In this document: one piece after another, positions 19,163 through 27,263 of the stretch
Position numbering within the stretch: the first letter of the stretch is position 1
Layout of the letters: each line of letters starts with the position of its first letter
Source of the DNA: an uncultured Clostridia bacterium
GTDB lineage: Bacteria > Bacillota > Clostridia > Oscillospirales > Acutalibacteraceae
Length of the DNA: 59,941 bases
Assembly: GCA_947585745.1 (NCBI GenBank)
Contig: CANPXF010000014.1
Span: 1-59,941 of the forward strand
Reading direction: 5' to 3'
The notes under the pieces: model-generated
The model's input: only the letters and a program-made list of their open reading frames with translations
Database searches by the model: none
What the model was told of the DNA's origin: nothing
Made by a program: the position numbers and the translations under genes

Positions 19163-20092
19163 ATGGAAAAGACAAAACTGGGTATAACGCGATTTTTTTC
19201 AGGGTATTTTAAAAACTTTCACAGGATTATTTTGGCAAATCTGCTTTTTTCCGTACCGCTTGTTATATTTTCCGTACTGTTTTATTTTATAAATACCCTT
19301 ACGGGTCTTAATCTCGCGTTTATCGCGTTTGCGCCGATAATTTTTGTCTTTCCGTTTTTTTCGGGGCTTACCCTTATAACCCGAAATATAGTTACACAGC
19401 AGGAGAATTTTAATACAGTTAAGCTTTTTTTCAAGGGCCTTAAGGAAAATTGTCTGTACTTTTTTATACACGGAATTGTGCTTTATCTCGCGATTTTTTT
19501 ATGCTACTCATCTATTACGCTTTACTGGAGGCTCGCAAACGAAAATAACGGAATTTTCTATTTTGCGTTTGGAATAGCGGTAGTTATCGCGGTGGCGGTT
19601 CTTTTCATCTTCTATAATGTTCCCGTAATGACTGTCACGTTTGATTTATCGCTTAAAAACATCTATAAAAATTCGGCGCTTATGGCGCTCGGTGAATTTA
19701 AAAATAATTTCTTTGCTACTTTGGGACTTTTTTTACTGTTCATTTTTTGCGCGACGATATTTTTTACCGCGCCCAATGCGGTAGTACTTGTAATAATTAT
19801 GCTCGTTCTGGGCGTGCTTATAGTACCGTCTACAGCCTCGTATATTATGAATTTTTATGTTTATAAGGATATGGAGAGCGTTATTTCAAACGGTGAAATC
19901 AAGTCCGAGGAGCTTAGAAAAAAGATAGAGGCTGAGCAGTCACAAATTAAAGAAGATGAAAAGCTTGATTTTTCTCTGCTTGACCTTGACGAGAATAAGG
20001 ACGGGGAGGAATATCTTTATTTTAACGGCAAGATGATACGCCGTCGTGTTCTTATTGAGATGAAGAAAAAACAGGAGAGTTCTGATGAGTAA
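19163..20092 (+). CDS. Multi-pass membrane protein, DUF624/YesL-like
   Basis: A 309-residue protein with about six membrane helices in the first 230 residues and a charged cytoplasmic tail (SEELRKKIEAEQSQIKEDEK). The start (GITRFFSGYFKNFHRIILANLLFSVP) and the helix spacing are reminiscent of the DUF624/YesL family, whose function is unknown. The ribosome site AGGAG precedes ATG 19163. The end overlaps the next gene by eight bases, so the three genes 18477-20576 probably form one operon. Confidence 0.55.
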   Translation: MEKTKLGITRFFSGYFKNFHRIILANLLFSVPLVIFSVLFYFINTLTGLNLAFIAFAPIIFVFPFFSGLTLITRNIVTQQENFNTVKLFFKGLKENCLYFFIHGIVLYLAIFLCYSSITLYWRLANENNGIFYFAFGIAVVIAVAVLFIFYNVPVMTVTFDLSLKNIYKNSALMALGEFKNNFFATLGLFLLFIFCATIFFTAPNAVVLVIIMLVLGVLIVPSTASYIMNFYVYKDMESVISNGEIKSEELRKKIEAEQSQIKEDEKLDFSLLDLDENKDGEEYLYFNGKMIRRRVLIEMKKKQESSDE

Positions 20093-20576
20093 AAAAAAGA
20101 AATCAAAAAAACGTAAAAATCCATACCCGAAGAAAAAACGGAAGAATTATAAACCGTTAATAATCGCGTGCGCCGTTGTAGTTTTGTGCGCTGTTTTAAT
20201 CATCATTTCATATGTTATATACCTTAATACCTCGCTTGAAGCGGCGGATTTTGTCGGCAGGGATTTTAGAAGCGTCAGCGCGCTCGACGCAAGCGGTGAC
20301 GAGGTTGATATGGAGGATATTTATAATGTCCGTTACGATTCCTATCAAGGCTCGCTTACGCTTAAAGGCGACGGAACCTTTGAGCTTTGGCTGACAAGCG
20401 GTTCGGCGGACGACGGAACGCACCGAGGCTCCTATACCTACGACAGAGAAAAGCAAATCATAAACGCAGTCTTTGACAGCGGAGAAAAGGCGAAATTTAA
20501 GCTTGTACGAAACGGGGACAACACGCTGAAACGAATAGAGGTCCCCTATAACGGATATACGGTTTATTTCGTTTAA
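20085..20576 (+). CDS. Single-pass membrane protein with extracellular beta domain
   Basis: A 163-residue protein. A very basic N-terminus (KKKKSKKRKNPYPKKKRK) precedes one membrane helix (PLIIACAVVVLCAVLIIISY), so the C-terminal ~110 residues should lie outside the cell. That part (YNVRYDSYQGSLTLKGDGTF...) has the alternating pattern of a lipocalin-like or copper-binding-like beta barrel, similar in style to the lipoprotein at 22.7 kb. No catalytic motif seen. It is the last gene of the cluster, just before a strong terminator. Confidence 0.6.
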   Translation: MSKKKKSKKRKNPYPKKKRKNYKPLIIACAVVVLCAVLIIISYVIYLNTSLEAADFVGRDFRSVSALDASGDEVDMEDIYNVRYDSYQGSLTLKGDGTFELWLTSGSADDGTHRGSYTYDREKQIINAVFDSGEKAKFKLVRNGDNTLKRIEVPYNGYTVYFV

Positions 20577-20600
20577 CAGTAAATAATTATAAAAATCAGT

Positions 20601-20630
20601 AAGGTCAACTCGTTTTGGAGTTGACCTTTT
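20601..20630 (+). terminator. Intrinsic terminator after the 18.5-20.6 kb cluster
   Basis: AAGGTCAACTC/GAGTTGACCTT stem with a short loop and TTTT run on the plus strand. It also works in reverse. Confidence 0.88.
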
Positions 20631-20972
20631 GTTATAAATATAAATCTGTTTGCGAGGTCTTTCTTATGAAATATTCTTAAAAAGCCTGCTCCCCATTCTG
20701 CCTTGAAGAAATGATTAAACAACGCAGAATACTGAATTTAACTTTTCAAATCGTAATTAAATTTACTTATGCAATATCTGCATAAATTTATGCGATGACA
20801 GAATAAATTGCATTGAACAACGTATTGCAAGCAGAAAGGAAAAAACCTATAATATGATTAGCCGATGACGATTGGTAAGATATGTACTGTACAGTCATAA
20901 TATAAGTAAAATAATTATGGCATAAAATTTAATATTGTTTGTCATAATTGTCCTTAGTAAAGGGGAATAATT
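20631..20972. other. Intergenic region upstream of the acyl-CoA ligase
   Basis: AT-rich stretch of 340 bp. I see no ORF, no strong hairpin and no clear consensus promoter. The short palindromic ATGCAATATCTGCAT-like segment near 20768 may be a protein-binding site. Confidence 0.35.
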
Positions 20973-22622
20973 ATGCAGTTATTTAAAAACTTTTGTAAGG
21001 TCCAGCTTGATGAGAACGGCGTTTTGAAAACGTTTGAATTAAACTTTCCGAAGAACTACAATTTTGGGTATGATGTAGTTGACAAAATGGCGGAGCTTGC
21101 GCCGAATGATGTTGCTATGGTTTACACAAATCCCGAAAAAGAGGAAAGAACTTTTACGTTCGGCGACATCGGATACCTTAGCAATAAAACAGCCAACGCG
21201 CTTTCTGCGCACGGAATAAAAAAGGGCGACAAGGTACTTGTTATTTTAAAAAGGAATTACGAATACTGGTACGTTGTGCCCGCGCTCCACAAGTTAGGCG
21301 CGATAGTAATTCCCGCGACAAATATGCTGACAGTTGACGATATAACCTACAGAATTGAAACAGCGGATATAAAATACGCGATATGTACGCCTGACGGCGC
21401 AACGGCAACAGATATGCTGAAAGCGCAGAGCAGGAAGCCACAGCTTGAGAAGATTTTTGTCGCGCGAAAGGATTTGGAGGGTACCGTTAACCTGACAGAG
21501 GAGATAGAAAAGGCAGACTGCAAGCTAAGCCGTATAGATACAAAAGCGGAGGATGCTATGCTTATCTATTTTACATCGGGTACTACAGGTTATCCAAAGG
21601 CTGTTATGCACAATCACACCTATACGTTAGCGCATATTATTACGGCAAAGTACTGGCAGAATGTAAAAGAAAACGGACTTCATCTTACAGTTGCCGAAAC
21701 GGGCTGGGGAAAGGCAAGCTGGGGTAAAATCTACGGTCAATGGCTGTGCGGATGCGGTGTAATGGTTTACGACTTTGACAGTTTTTCACCGCACAAGCTT
21801 TTGAGGGTAATGGAAAAATATAAAGTCACTTCTTTCTGCGCGCCTCCGACAGTTTACAGATATTTCATTAAGAGAGATATGAGTAAATATGACCTTTCTT
21901 CGCTAAATCATATTACTACTGCGGGAGAGGCTTTGAACCCCGAGGTGTTTGAACAGGTATATAAACAAACAGGTCTTAGGCTTATGGAGGGCTTTGGCCA
22001 GACAGAGTCTGTCTTAATGCTTGGTAATTTAGCTGGGACCGTTTCAAAAACGGGTTCGCTTGGAAAGCCCACTCCGCTTTACAACACTATTATTGTTGAC
22101 GAAAACGGGGAGGAACTGCCCGCAAATGAGGTCGGAGAAATTGTGGTAGTACCTAAGGAAAAGCAATTTGGTATTTTTATGGGCTACTGCGGTGATGAGG
22201 ACCTATACAAGAGCGTGTGGCGAAACGGCGTTTATCATACAGGCGACACGGCGTATAAGGACGAAGATGGTTATTATTGGTATGTGGGCAGAATTGACGA
22301 CCTTATAAAAACGAGAGGCTTCAGAGTCGGACCTTTTGAAATTGAGAATGTTCTTATGGAGCATACGGCAGTAATGGAGTGCGCGGTTGTCGGCGTACCC
22401 GATAAGGCGAGGGGGCAGGCAATTAAGGCGACCGTTCATCTTGCCGACGGATATGAAAAAAGCAAAAATCTTGAAAAGGAAATTAAGAATTTTGTAAACA
22501 AAAGAGTATCATCATACAAGCACATTCAGTTGCTTGAATTTGTCGATGAAATGCCAAAGACGATAAGCGGTAAAATAAAAAGAACGGATATAAGAAATCT
22601 TGACAGGGATAAAATCTGCTGA
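20973..22622 (+). CDS. AMP-forming acyl-CoA synthetase (acetyl/medium-chain type)
   Basis: A 549-residue ANL-superfamily ligase that activates a carboxylic acid with ATP to an acyl-adenylate and then transfers it to CoA. The P-loop-like motif YFTSGTTGYPKAVMHNH lies near residues 200-216. The A5/A7/A8 motifs are visible as GFGQTES, YHTGDTAYKDEDGYYWYVGR and the hinge DDLIKTRGFRVGPFEIE, and the catalytic Lys sits in PKTISGKIKR near the C-terminus. Architecture is closest to acetyl- or medium-chain acyl-CoA synthetases; the substrate cannot be fixed from sequence. AAAGGGGAA precedes the start. It stands alone between terminators. Confidence 0.87.
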   Translation: MQLFKNFCKVQLDENGVLKTFELNFPKNYNFGYDVVDKMAELAPNDVAMVYTNPEKEERTFTFGDIGYLSNKTANALSAHGIKKGDKVLVILKRNYEYWYVVPALHKLGAIVIPATNMLTVDDITYRIETADIKYAICTPDGATATDMLKAQSRKPQLEKIFVARKDLEGTVNLTEEIEKADCKLSRIDTKAEDAMLIYFTSGTTGYPKAVMHNHTYTLAHIITAKYWQNVKENGLHLTVAETGWGKASWGKIYGQWLCGCGVMVYDFDSFSPHKLLRVMEKYKVTSFCAPPTVYRYFIKRDMSKYDLSSLNHITTAGEALNPEVFEQVYKQTGLRLMEGFGQTESVLMLGNLAGTVSKTGSLGKPTPLYNTIIVDENGEELPANEVGEIVVVPKEKQFGIFMGYCGDEDLYKSVWRNGVYHTGDTAYKDEDGYYWYVGRIDDLIKTRGFRVGPFEIENVLMEHTAVMECAVVGVPDKARGQAIKATVHLADGYEKSKNLEKEIKNFVNKRVSSYKHIQLLEFVDEMPKTISGKIKRTDIRNLDRDKIC

Positions 22623-22692
22623 TTGGATTTTACAAATCAAAGCAGGTTTAGAAATTAATATTTACTTTTGAAAACTTAATTGTCCTAAAGCT

Positions 22693-22726
22693 AAAACGGT
22701 CAGCTCAAAATTGAGCTGACCGTTTT
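22693..22726. terminator. Bidirectional terminator
   Basis: AAAACGGTCAGCTCAA/TTGAGCTGACCGTTTT is a near-perfect stem with A/T flanks on both sides, placed between convergent genes ending at 22622 (+) and 22741 (-). Confidence 0.92.
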
Positions 22727-22740
22727 ACTGTATTGTTTTA

Positions 22741-23175
22741 TTACTCGCTTTTTTCAACTGCCCAATCGGCTGTATAATTCTCGCTTACTTTTTTATCGGT
22801 GGTAACTTTAATATGGGCGGAATCCTTGAATTGGATAATGTACTCGACTTCCTTGTCGGTTCCGTCAAGTGTAACGCCCGAGATTATTTTACCGAGCTTT
22901 TCTTTGTCTACTCTTAAAGTGAATTTACCGCTGTAGCTTTTCGAGGCGATTTTTCCGTTAAAAGTGCCGTTGTCGTTAAAATCAATAACGTCGCCCGACT
23001 TTTCGTTAATCCACTTGTACTGTGTAACGTAGCTTGCATACTGACCGATTTGAATTTTGGGGGTAATTTCGATTGATTCGGGCGGGCGTGTTTCAACTGT
23101 GCTTGAACAACCACAGCTCGCAAGCAGAGCAACGCACGCGCCGATTAAAACCGTACATAATAATCTTTTCATCAT
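22741..23175 (-). CDS. Putative lipoprotein with a beta-sheet domain
   Basis: A 144-residue lipoprotein with signal MMKRLLCTVLIGACVALLAS and lipobox LLASC. The mature part (YKWINEKSGDVIDFNDNGTF...GKFTLRVD) has the alternating beta pattern of small lipocalin-like modules and no catalytic motif. The ribosome site is AAAGG upstream of the start. Its role is unknown; it stands alone and is transcribed toward the terminator at 22.7 kb. Confidence 0.7.
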   Translation of the reverse strand: MMKRLLCTVLIGACVALLASCGCSSTVETRPPESIEITPKIQIGQYASYVTQYKWINEKSGDVIDFNDNGTFNGKIASKSYSGKFTLRVDKEKLGKIISGVTLDGTDKEVEYIIQFKDSAHIKVTTDKKVSENYTADWAVEKSE

Positions 23176-23286
23176 ATTTGTCAGCCTTTCTTTATTATAG
23201 TTTACAGCTGTATTTTAACATATTTTGTTTGTGTATGGCAACAGTTTTTTATTTGCGGTTTAAAATATATTTAAAATTTGTAAAAA

Positions 23287-23322
23287 GAGAGAACAGGGTT
23301 ATTAAATATCAACTGTTCTCCC
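23287..23322 (-). terminator. Terminator of the glycolytic cluster
   Basis: GAGAACAG/CTGTTCTC stem directly after gpmI, followed on the minus strand by TCTTTTTA. Confidence 0.8.
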
Positions 23323-23332
23323 TTATTAAAAA

Positions 23333-24844
23333 TTAAACGATGAGGCTTTTGCCCGTCATTTCTTTCGGCTGTTCAAGACCGAGAATCTTAAGCATTGTGG
23401 GCGCAATATCCGCAAGAACACCGCCCTCGCGGAGCTTGCAGTCATAGCCTATAACGCAAAACGGAACGGGATTTGTTGTGTGAGCCGTAAAAGGTTTTCC
23501 GTTCTCGTCAATCATTTTGTCCGCGTTGCCGTGGTCGGCGGTTATAATCGCCGTGCCGTCCATTTGTAAAACAGCGTCAACAACTTTTCCCACGCATTTA
23601 TCGACCGCCTGAACCGCCTCGACCGCTGCCTCAAACACGCCCGTGTGACCTACCATATCGCAGTTTGCAAAGTTTAAGATAATCACATCGTATTTGCCTG
23701 TTTTTATTGCGTCAACGAGTTTATCCGTTACCTCGAAGGCGCTCATTTCAGGCTGTAAATCATAGGTAGCGACCGCGGGAGATTTAACGAGTATTCTGTC
23801 CTCATTGTCGTACTGCTTTTCGACACCGCCGTTAAAGAAGAATGTTACGTGGGCGTATTTCTCGGTTTCGGCAATTCTCAGCTGTTTCATACCCTTGTCG
23901 GAAATATACTCGCCGAGGGTGTTGTCTAAGCTTTGCGGTTTGAACGCGACTTCAACATTCGGCATAGTCGCGTCGTATTGCGTCATACATACATATGTGA
24001 GCGGGAAAAATCCCTTTTTTCTCTCAAAACCTTTAAACTCAGGATCCACGAGAGTACGGGTGATTTCACGCGCTCTGTCGGGACGGAAGTTGAAGAATAT
24101 TACGCTGTCGTTCTCTTTTATTGTATCTCCGCCTTTAACGACTATCGGAACAACGAACTCGTCTGTAACCTCGTTGTCGTAGCTGTTTTGAATAGCCTCA
24201 ACGGGACAGTCTGCCTCAACGCCCTCGCCGTAAACGAGCGCGCTGTAAGCTTTCTCTACACGCTCCCAGCGGTTATCTCTGTCCATAGCGTAGTAACGTC
24301 CGCTGACCGTGGCGATTTTGCCCACGCCTATTTCTTTCATTTTTTCGACAGCCTGCGCGACATACTCTTTAGCCGACGACGGCGGTACATCACGGCCGTC
24401 AAGAAACGCGTGAACATAAACCTTTTTAAGTCCTTTAGCCTTTGCAAGCTCCAAAATACCGTAAAGGTGTTCCATATGACTGTGAACTCCGCCCGGGGAC
24501 ATAAGCCCCATAAGATGCAGGCTTGCGCCTTTTTCAAGCGCGTTGTCCATAGCCTTAACGATAGCCTCATTGTCTTTAAGCTTACCCTCTTTGATTGTCT
24601 TTGTAATTCTTGTAAGCTCCTGATAAACTATGCGTCCCGCTCCGATGTTCGTATGTCCGACCTCGCTGTTTCCCATCTGTCCGTTAGGCAGACCTACGTC
24701 AAGTCCCGACGCGCCGATTTGGGTAATCGGGTTGTTTGAAAACAATCTGTCAAGATTGGGCTTATTTGCCGCCGCGATGGCATTTCCCTTTGGGGGAGCA
24801 ATACCGAAGCCGTCTAAAATCATAAGAATTAAAGGTTTTTTCAT
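23333..24844 (-). CDS. gpmI: 2,3-bisphosphoglycerate-independent phosphoglycerate mutase
   Basis: A 503-residue alkaline-phosphatase-superfamily enzyme that interconverts 3- and 2-phosphoglycerate in glycolysis through a phosphoserine intermediate and two Mn ions. Metal residues start at ILDGFG (D11). The nucleophile is S60 in GQMGNSEVGHTNIGAGR. Later motifs are DGRDVPPSS, GRYYAMDRDNRW, FFNFRPDRAREI and the C-terminal ADHGNAD and HTTNPVPF. Length is normal. It is the last gene of the cluster pgk-tpiA-gpmI, beginning 12 bases after the tpiA stop with GGAG upstream. Confidence 0.96.
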   Translation of the reverse strand: MKKPLILMILDGFGIAPPKGNAIAAANKPNLDRLFSNNPITQIGASGLDVGLPNGQMGNSEVGHTNIGAGRIVYQELTRITKTIKEGKLKDNEAIVKAMDNALEKGASLHLMGLMSPGGVHSHMEHLYGILELAKAKGLKKVYVHAFLDGRDVPPSSAKEYVAQAVEKMKEIGVGKIATVSGRYYAMDRDNRWERVEKAYSALVYGEGVEADCPVEAIQNSYDNEVTDEFVVPIVVKGGDTIKENDSVIFFNFRPDRAREITRTLVDPEFKGFERKKGFFPLTYVCMTQYDATMPNVEVAFKPQSLDNTLGEYISDKGMKQLRIAETEKYAHVTFFFNGGVEKQYDNEDRILVKSPAVATYDLQPEMSAFEVTDKLVDAIKTGKYDVIILNFANCDMVGHTGVFEAAVEAVQAVDKCVGKVVDAVLQMDGTAIITADHGNADKMIDENGKPFTAHTTNPVPFCVIGYDCKLREGGVLADIAPTMLKILGLEQPKEMTGKSLIV

Positions 24845-24856
24845 AAATAACTCCTA

Positions 24857-25627
24857 TTAACCTTTTGTAGCGGCGTCAATAATTGCGCCGAATTTAGCGG
24901 CAACGAGAGAAGCGCCTCCGATAAGACCGCCGTCAACGTTTTCCTTTGAGAGAAGCTCCGAAGCGTTGCCGTCGTTCATAGAACCGCCGTACTGAATTGT
25001 AACAGCCTGTGCGGTTTCCTCATCATACTTTTTAGCGAGCTCTGCGCGGATAAATGCGCAAACCTCTTCCGCCTGCTCCGCCGTGGCGGTTTTGCCTGTT
25101 CCGATAGCCCAGACAGGCTCATAGGCGATTATAGTTTTCTTAGCGTTCTCTGCGGATACATCGTAAAGGTCAAGCTTAATCTGACGGGCGATAACCTCCT
25201 CTGTAATATCGCACTCACGCTCCCAAAGAAGCTCGCCTACGCAGACAATAGGCTTTAAGCCTGCCGCTAAAGCCGCCTTTGTTCTCTTGTTTACGGTTTC
25301 GTCTGTTTCGCCGAAGTACTGACGGCGTTCGCTGTGACCGATAACAACATACTCAACGCCCATTTCTTTGAGCATACCCGTTGAGATTTCACCGGTAAAC
25401 GCGCCGCTTTCCGCCCAGTGGCAGTTTTCCGCGCCGATTTTAACATTGGTACCTTTAACGGTTTCAATTGCCGTTGAAAGGTCAACGTACGGAACGCACG
25501 CGATAACCTCGCAGTCAGCGCCCTTTGCTACGGGGATAATCTCTTCAAGGAGCGTTTTTGCTTCGCTCGGAGTTTTATTCATTTTCCAGTTTCCTGCGAT
25601 AACAGCCTTTCTTTTAGCCTTATTCAT
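24857..25627 (-). CDS. tpiA: Triosephosphate isomerase
   Basis: TIM-barrel enzyme of about 256 residues interconverting dihydroxyacetone phosphate and glyceraldehyde 3-phosphate. The active site is visible: N13 and K15 in AGNWKMN, His in VVIGHSERRQYFGE, and the catalytic Glu in AYEPVWAIGTGKTA, with the phosphate loop in YGGSMNDGNA and GGLIGGASL. I chose the ATG at 25627 because AGG lies ten bases upstream; a TTG two codons earlier is too close to the ribosome site. It lies between pgk and gpmI. Confidence 0.95.
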   Translation of the reverse strand: MNKAKRKAVIAGNWKMNKTPSEAKTLLEEIIPVAKGADCEVIACVPYVDLSTAIETVKGTNVKIGAENCHWAESGAFTGEISTGMLKEMGVEYVVIGHSERRQYFGETDETVNKRTKAALAAGLKPIVCVGELLWERECDITEEVIARQIKLDLYDVSAENAKKTIIAYEPVWAIGTGKTATAEQAEEVCAFIRAELAKKYDEETAQAVTIQYGGSMNDGNASELLSKENVDGGLIGGASLVAAKFGAIIDAATKG

Positions 25628-25683
25628 AATCAATCTACCTTTCTAAATGATTCATACAAAATGATTATCAGTATTAAACGAGC

Positions 25684-25705
25684 GGGCGGGTACACTGTCC
25701 CGCCC
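25684..25705. other. GC-rich stem between pgk and tpiA
   Basis: GGGCGGG/CCCGCCC with an 8-base loop. It is not followed by a T-run on the minus strand, so it may be an RNA-processing or stability stem that adjusts relative pgk and tpiA expression rather than a terminator. Confidence 0.5.
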
Positions 25706-25766
25706 AATCAGACAAAGGCTTAAGGTGTAATTAAAATTAATTGTTAAACCCTTGCCGAGTTAGTTT

Positions 25767-26975
25767 TTATTTATCAGCGATAACGTCAATTCCGGGAAGA
25801 ACCTTACCCTCAAGATATTCGAGAGACGCTCCTCCGCCTGTTGAAATATGGCTCATTTTATCGGAGTAGCCGAGCTGAATTACAGCGGCCGCGCTGTCGC
25901 CTCCGCCGATAATAGTTGTGGCGTCGGTATCGGCAAGCGCCTGCGCTACAGCGATTGTACCCTTTGCAAGCGTCGGGTTTTCAAATACGCCCATAGGTCC
26001 GTTCCATACAACGGTTTTAGCAGACTTAACAGCGTCAGCGAAAAGCTTTTGAGTTTTATCTCCGATGTCAAGACCCTCCATATCCGCGGGGATTTTATCG
26101 GCGTCGACAATTTCAACATCAACAGGTCCGTCGATAGGGTCGGGGAAGCTCTTTGCTACGGTTGTATCTATGGGCAGAAGAAGTTTTTTGCCGAGCTTTT
26201 CAGCCTTATCTGTCATTTCCTTGCAGTAGTCAAGCTTTGTATCATCAACAAGGGATTTACCAATCTCGTAGCCCTTGGCTTTAAGGAAGGTATAAGCCAT
26301 ACCTCCGCCGATGATAAGTGTGTCGCACTTTTCAAGAAGATTTGAAATTACGTTGAGCTTATCCGCTACCTTAGCTCCGCCGAGAATAGCGACGAAAGGT
26401 CTGACGGGATTTTCAACAGCGTTTCCGAGGTAGTCGATTTCCTTCTGCATAAGATAACCTACAGCCGTATTTTTAATGTGTTTTGTAACGCCTGCTGTGG
26501 AGCAATGAGCTCTGTGAGCAGAACCGAAAGCGTCCATTACAAAAACTTCCGCCAAAGAAGCCAATTCCTCTGAGAACGGCTCTAAGTTTTTGGTTTCTTC
26601 TTTTCTGAAGCGCGTGTTCTGCAAGAGCACAACGTCGCCGTCATTCATATCAGCAACCGCTTTTTTAGCATTTTCGCCTACAACCTCATCATCGTTTGCG
26701 AAAACAACCTCTTTTCCTAAAAGCTCGGAAAGTCTTACAGCGACGGGAGCGAGCGAGAATTTCTCCTCAGGACCGTTCTTCGGCTTTCCTAAGTGCGAGC
26801 AAAGGATTAGCTTTCCGCCGTCAGCGATAAGCTTTTTAATTGTAGGTAAAGCGGCGGTAATTCTGTTATCGTTAGTAATAACTCCGTCCTTTAGAGGAAC
26901 GTTAAAGTCAACTCTTACGAGAACTTTTTTGCCCTTTACATTGATGTCGTCAACAGTAACCTTGTTAAGTTTCAT
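25767..26975 (-). CDS. pgk: Phosphoglycerate kinase
   Basis: A 402-residue enzyme that makes ATP and 3-phosphoglycerate from 1,3-bisphosphoglycerate and ADP. The N-terminal signature [11 protein letters not shown], the substrate-binding HLGKPKN and [10 protein letters not shown], and the C-terminal nucleotide-binding WNGPMGVFE and GGGDSAAA segments are all present. It is the first gene of the leftward glycolytic cluster. A TATAAT-like box on the minus strand lies at 27014-27009, about 35 bp before the start; its -35 element is weak. GAAAGGAAG precedes the ATG. Confidence 0.96.
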   Translation of the reverse strand: MKLNKVTVDDINVKGKKVLVRVDFNVPLKDGVITNDNRITAALPTIKKLIADGGKLILCSHLGKPKNGPEEKFSLAPVAVRLSELLGKEVVFANDDEVVGENAKKAVADMNDGDVVLLQNTRFRKEETKNLEPFSEELASLAEVFVMDAFGSAHRAHCSTAGVTKHIKNTAVGYLMQKEIDYLGNAVENPVRPFVAILGGAKVADKLNVISNLLEKCDTLIIGGGMAYTFLKAKGYEIGKSLVDDTKLDYCKEMTDKAEKLGKKLLLPIDTTVAKSFPDPIDGPVDVEIVDADKIPADMEGLDIGDKTQKLFADAVKSAKTVVWNGPMGVFENPTLAKGTIAVAQALADTDATTIIGGGDSAAAVIQLGYSDKMSHISTGGGASLEYLEGKVLPGIDVIADK

Positions 26976-27263
26976 AATTGGTACTTCCTTTCTGAATTTG
27001 GAAAGCGTATTATACGCCCGTAATCATTGTTAATTATATAACAAAAGTAAATATTTAGCAATAGTAAAACGAAAGCTTTAGTAAAAATTTAAAAAAATAT
27101 TATATTGACGTCACATTTTTTAGATTTTAAGGTTATAGTCAATAGGACAATATACTTTGATATTAATGAATTTAACAAAATAATATGTTGTAATTATATT
27201 ACGAATATGTTAAAATTACTTTGTATATTATCTTTATAATCTTATTTAAAGGAAAGTGAAAAT

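Noticed and set aside
23805..24739. Long plus-strand frames opposite gpmI
   Set aside because: Shadow frames of a well-conserved glycolytic gene.
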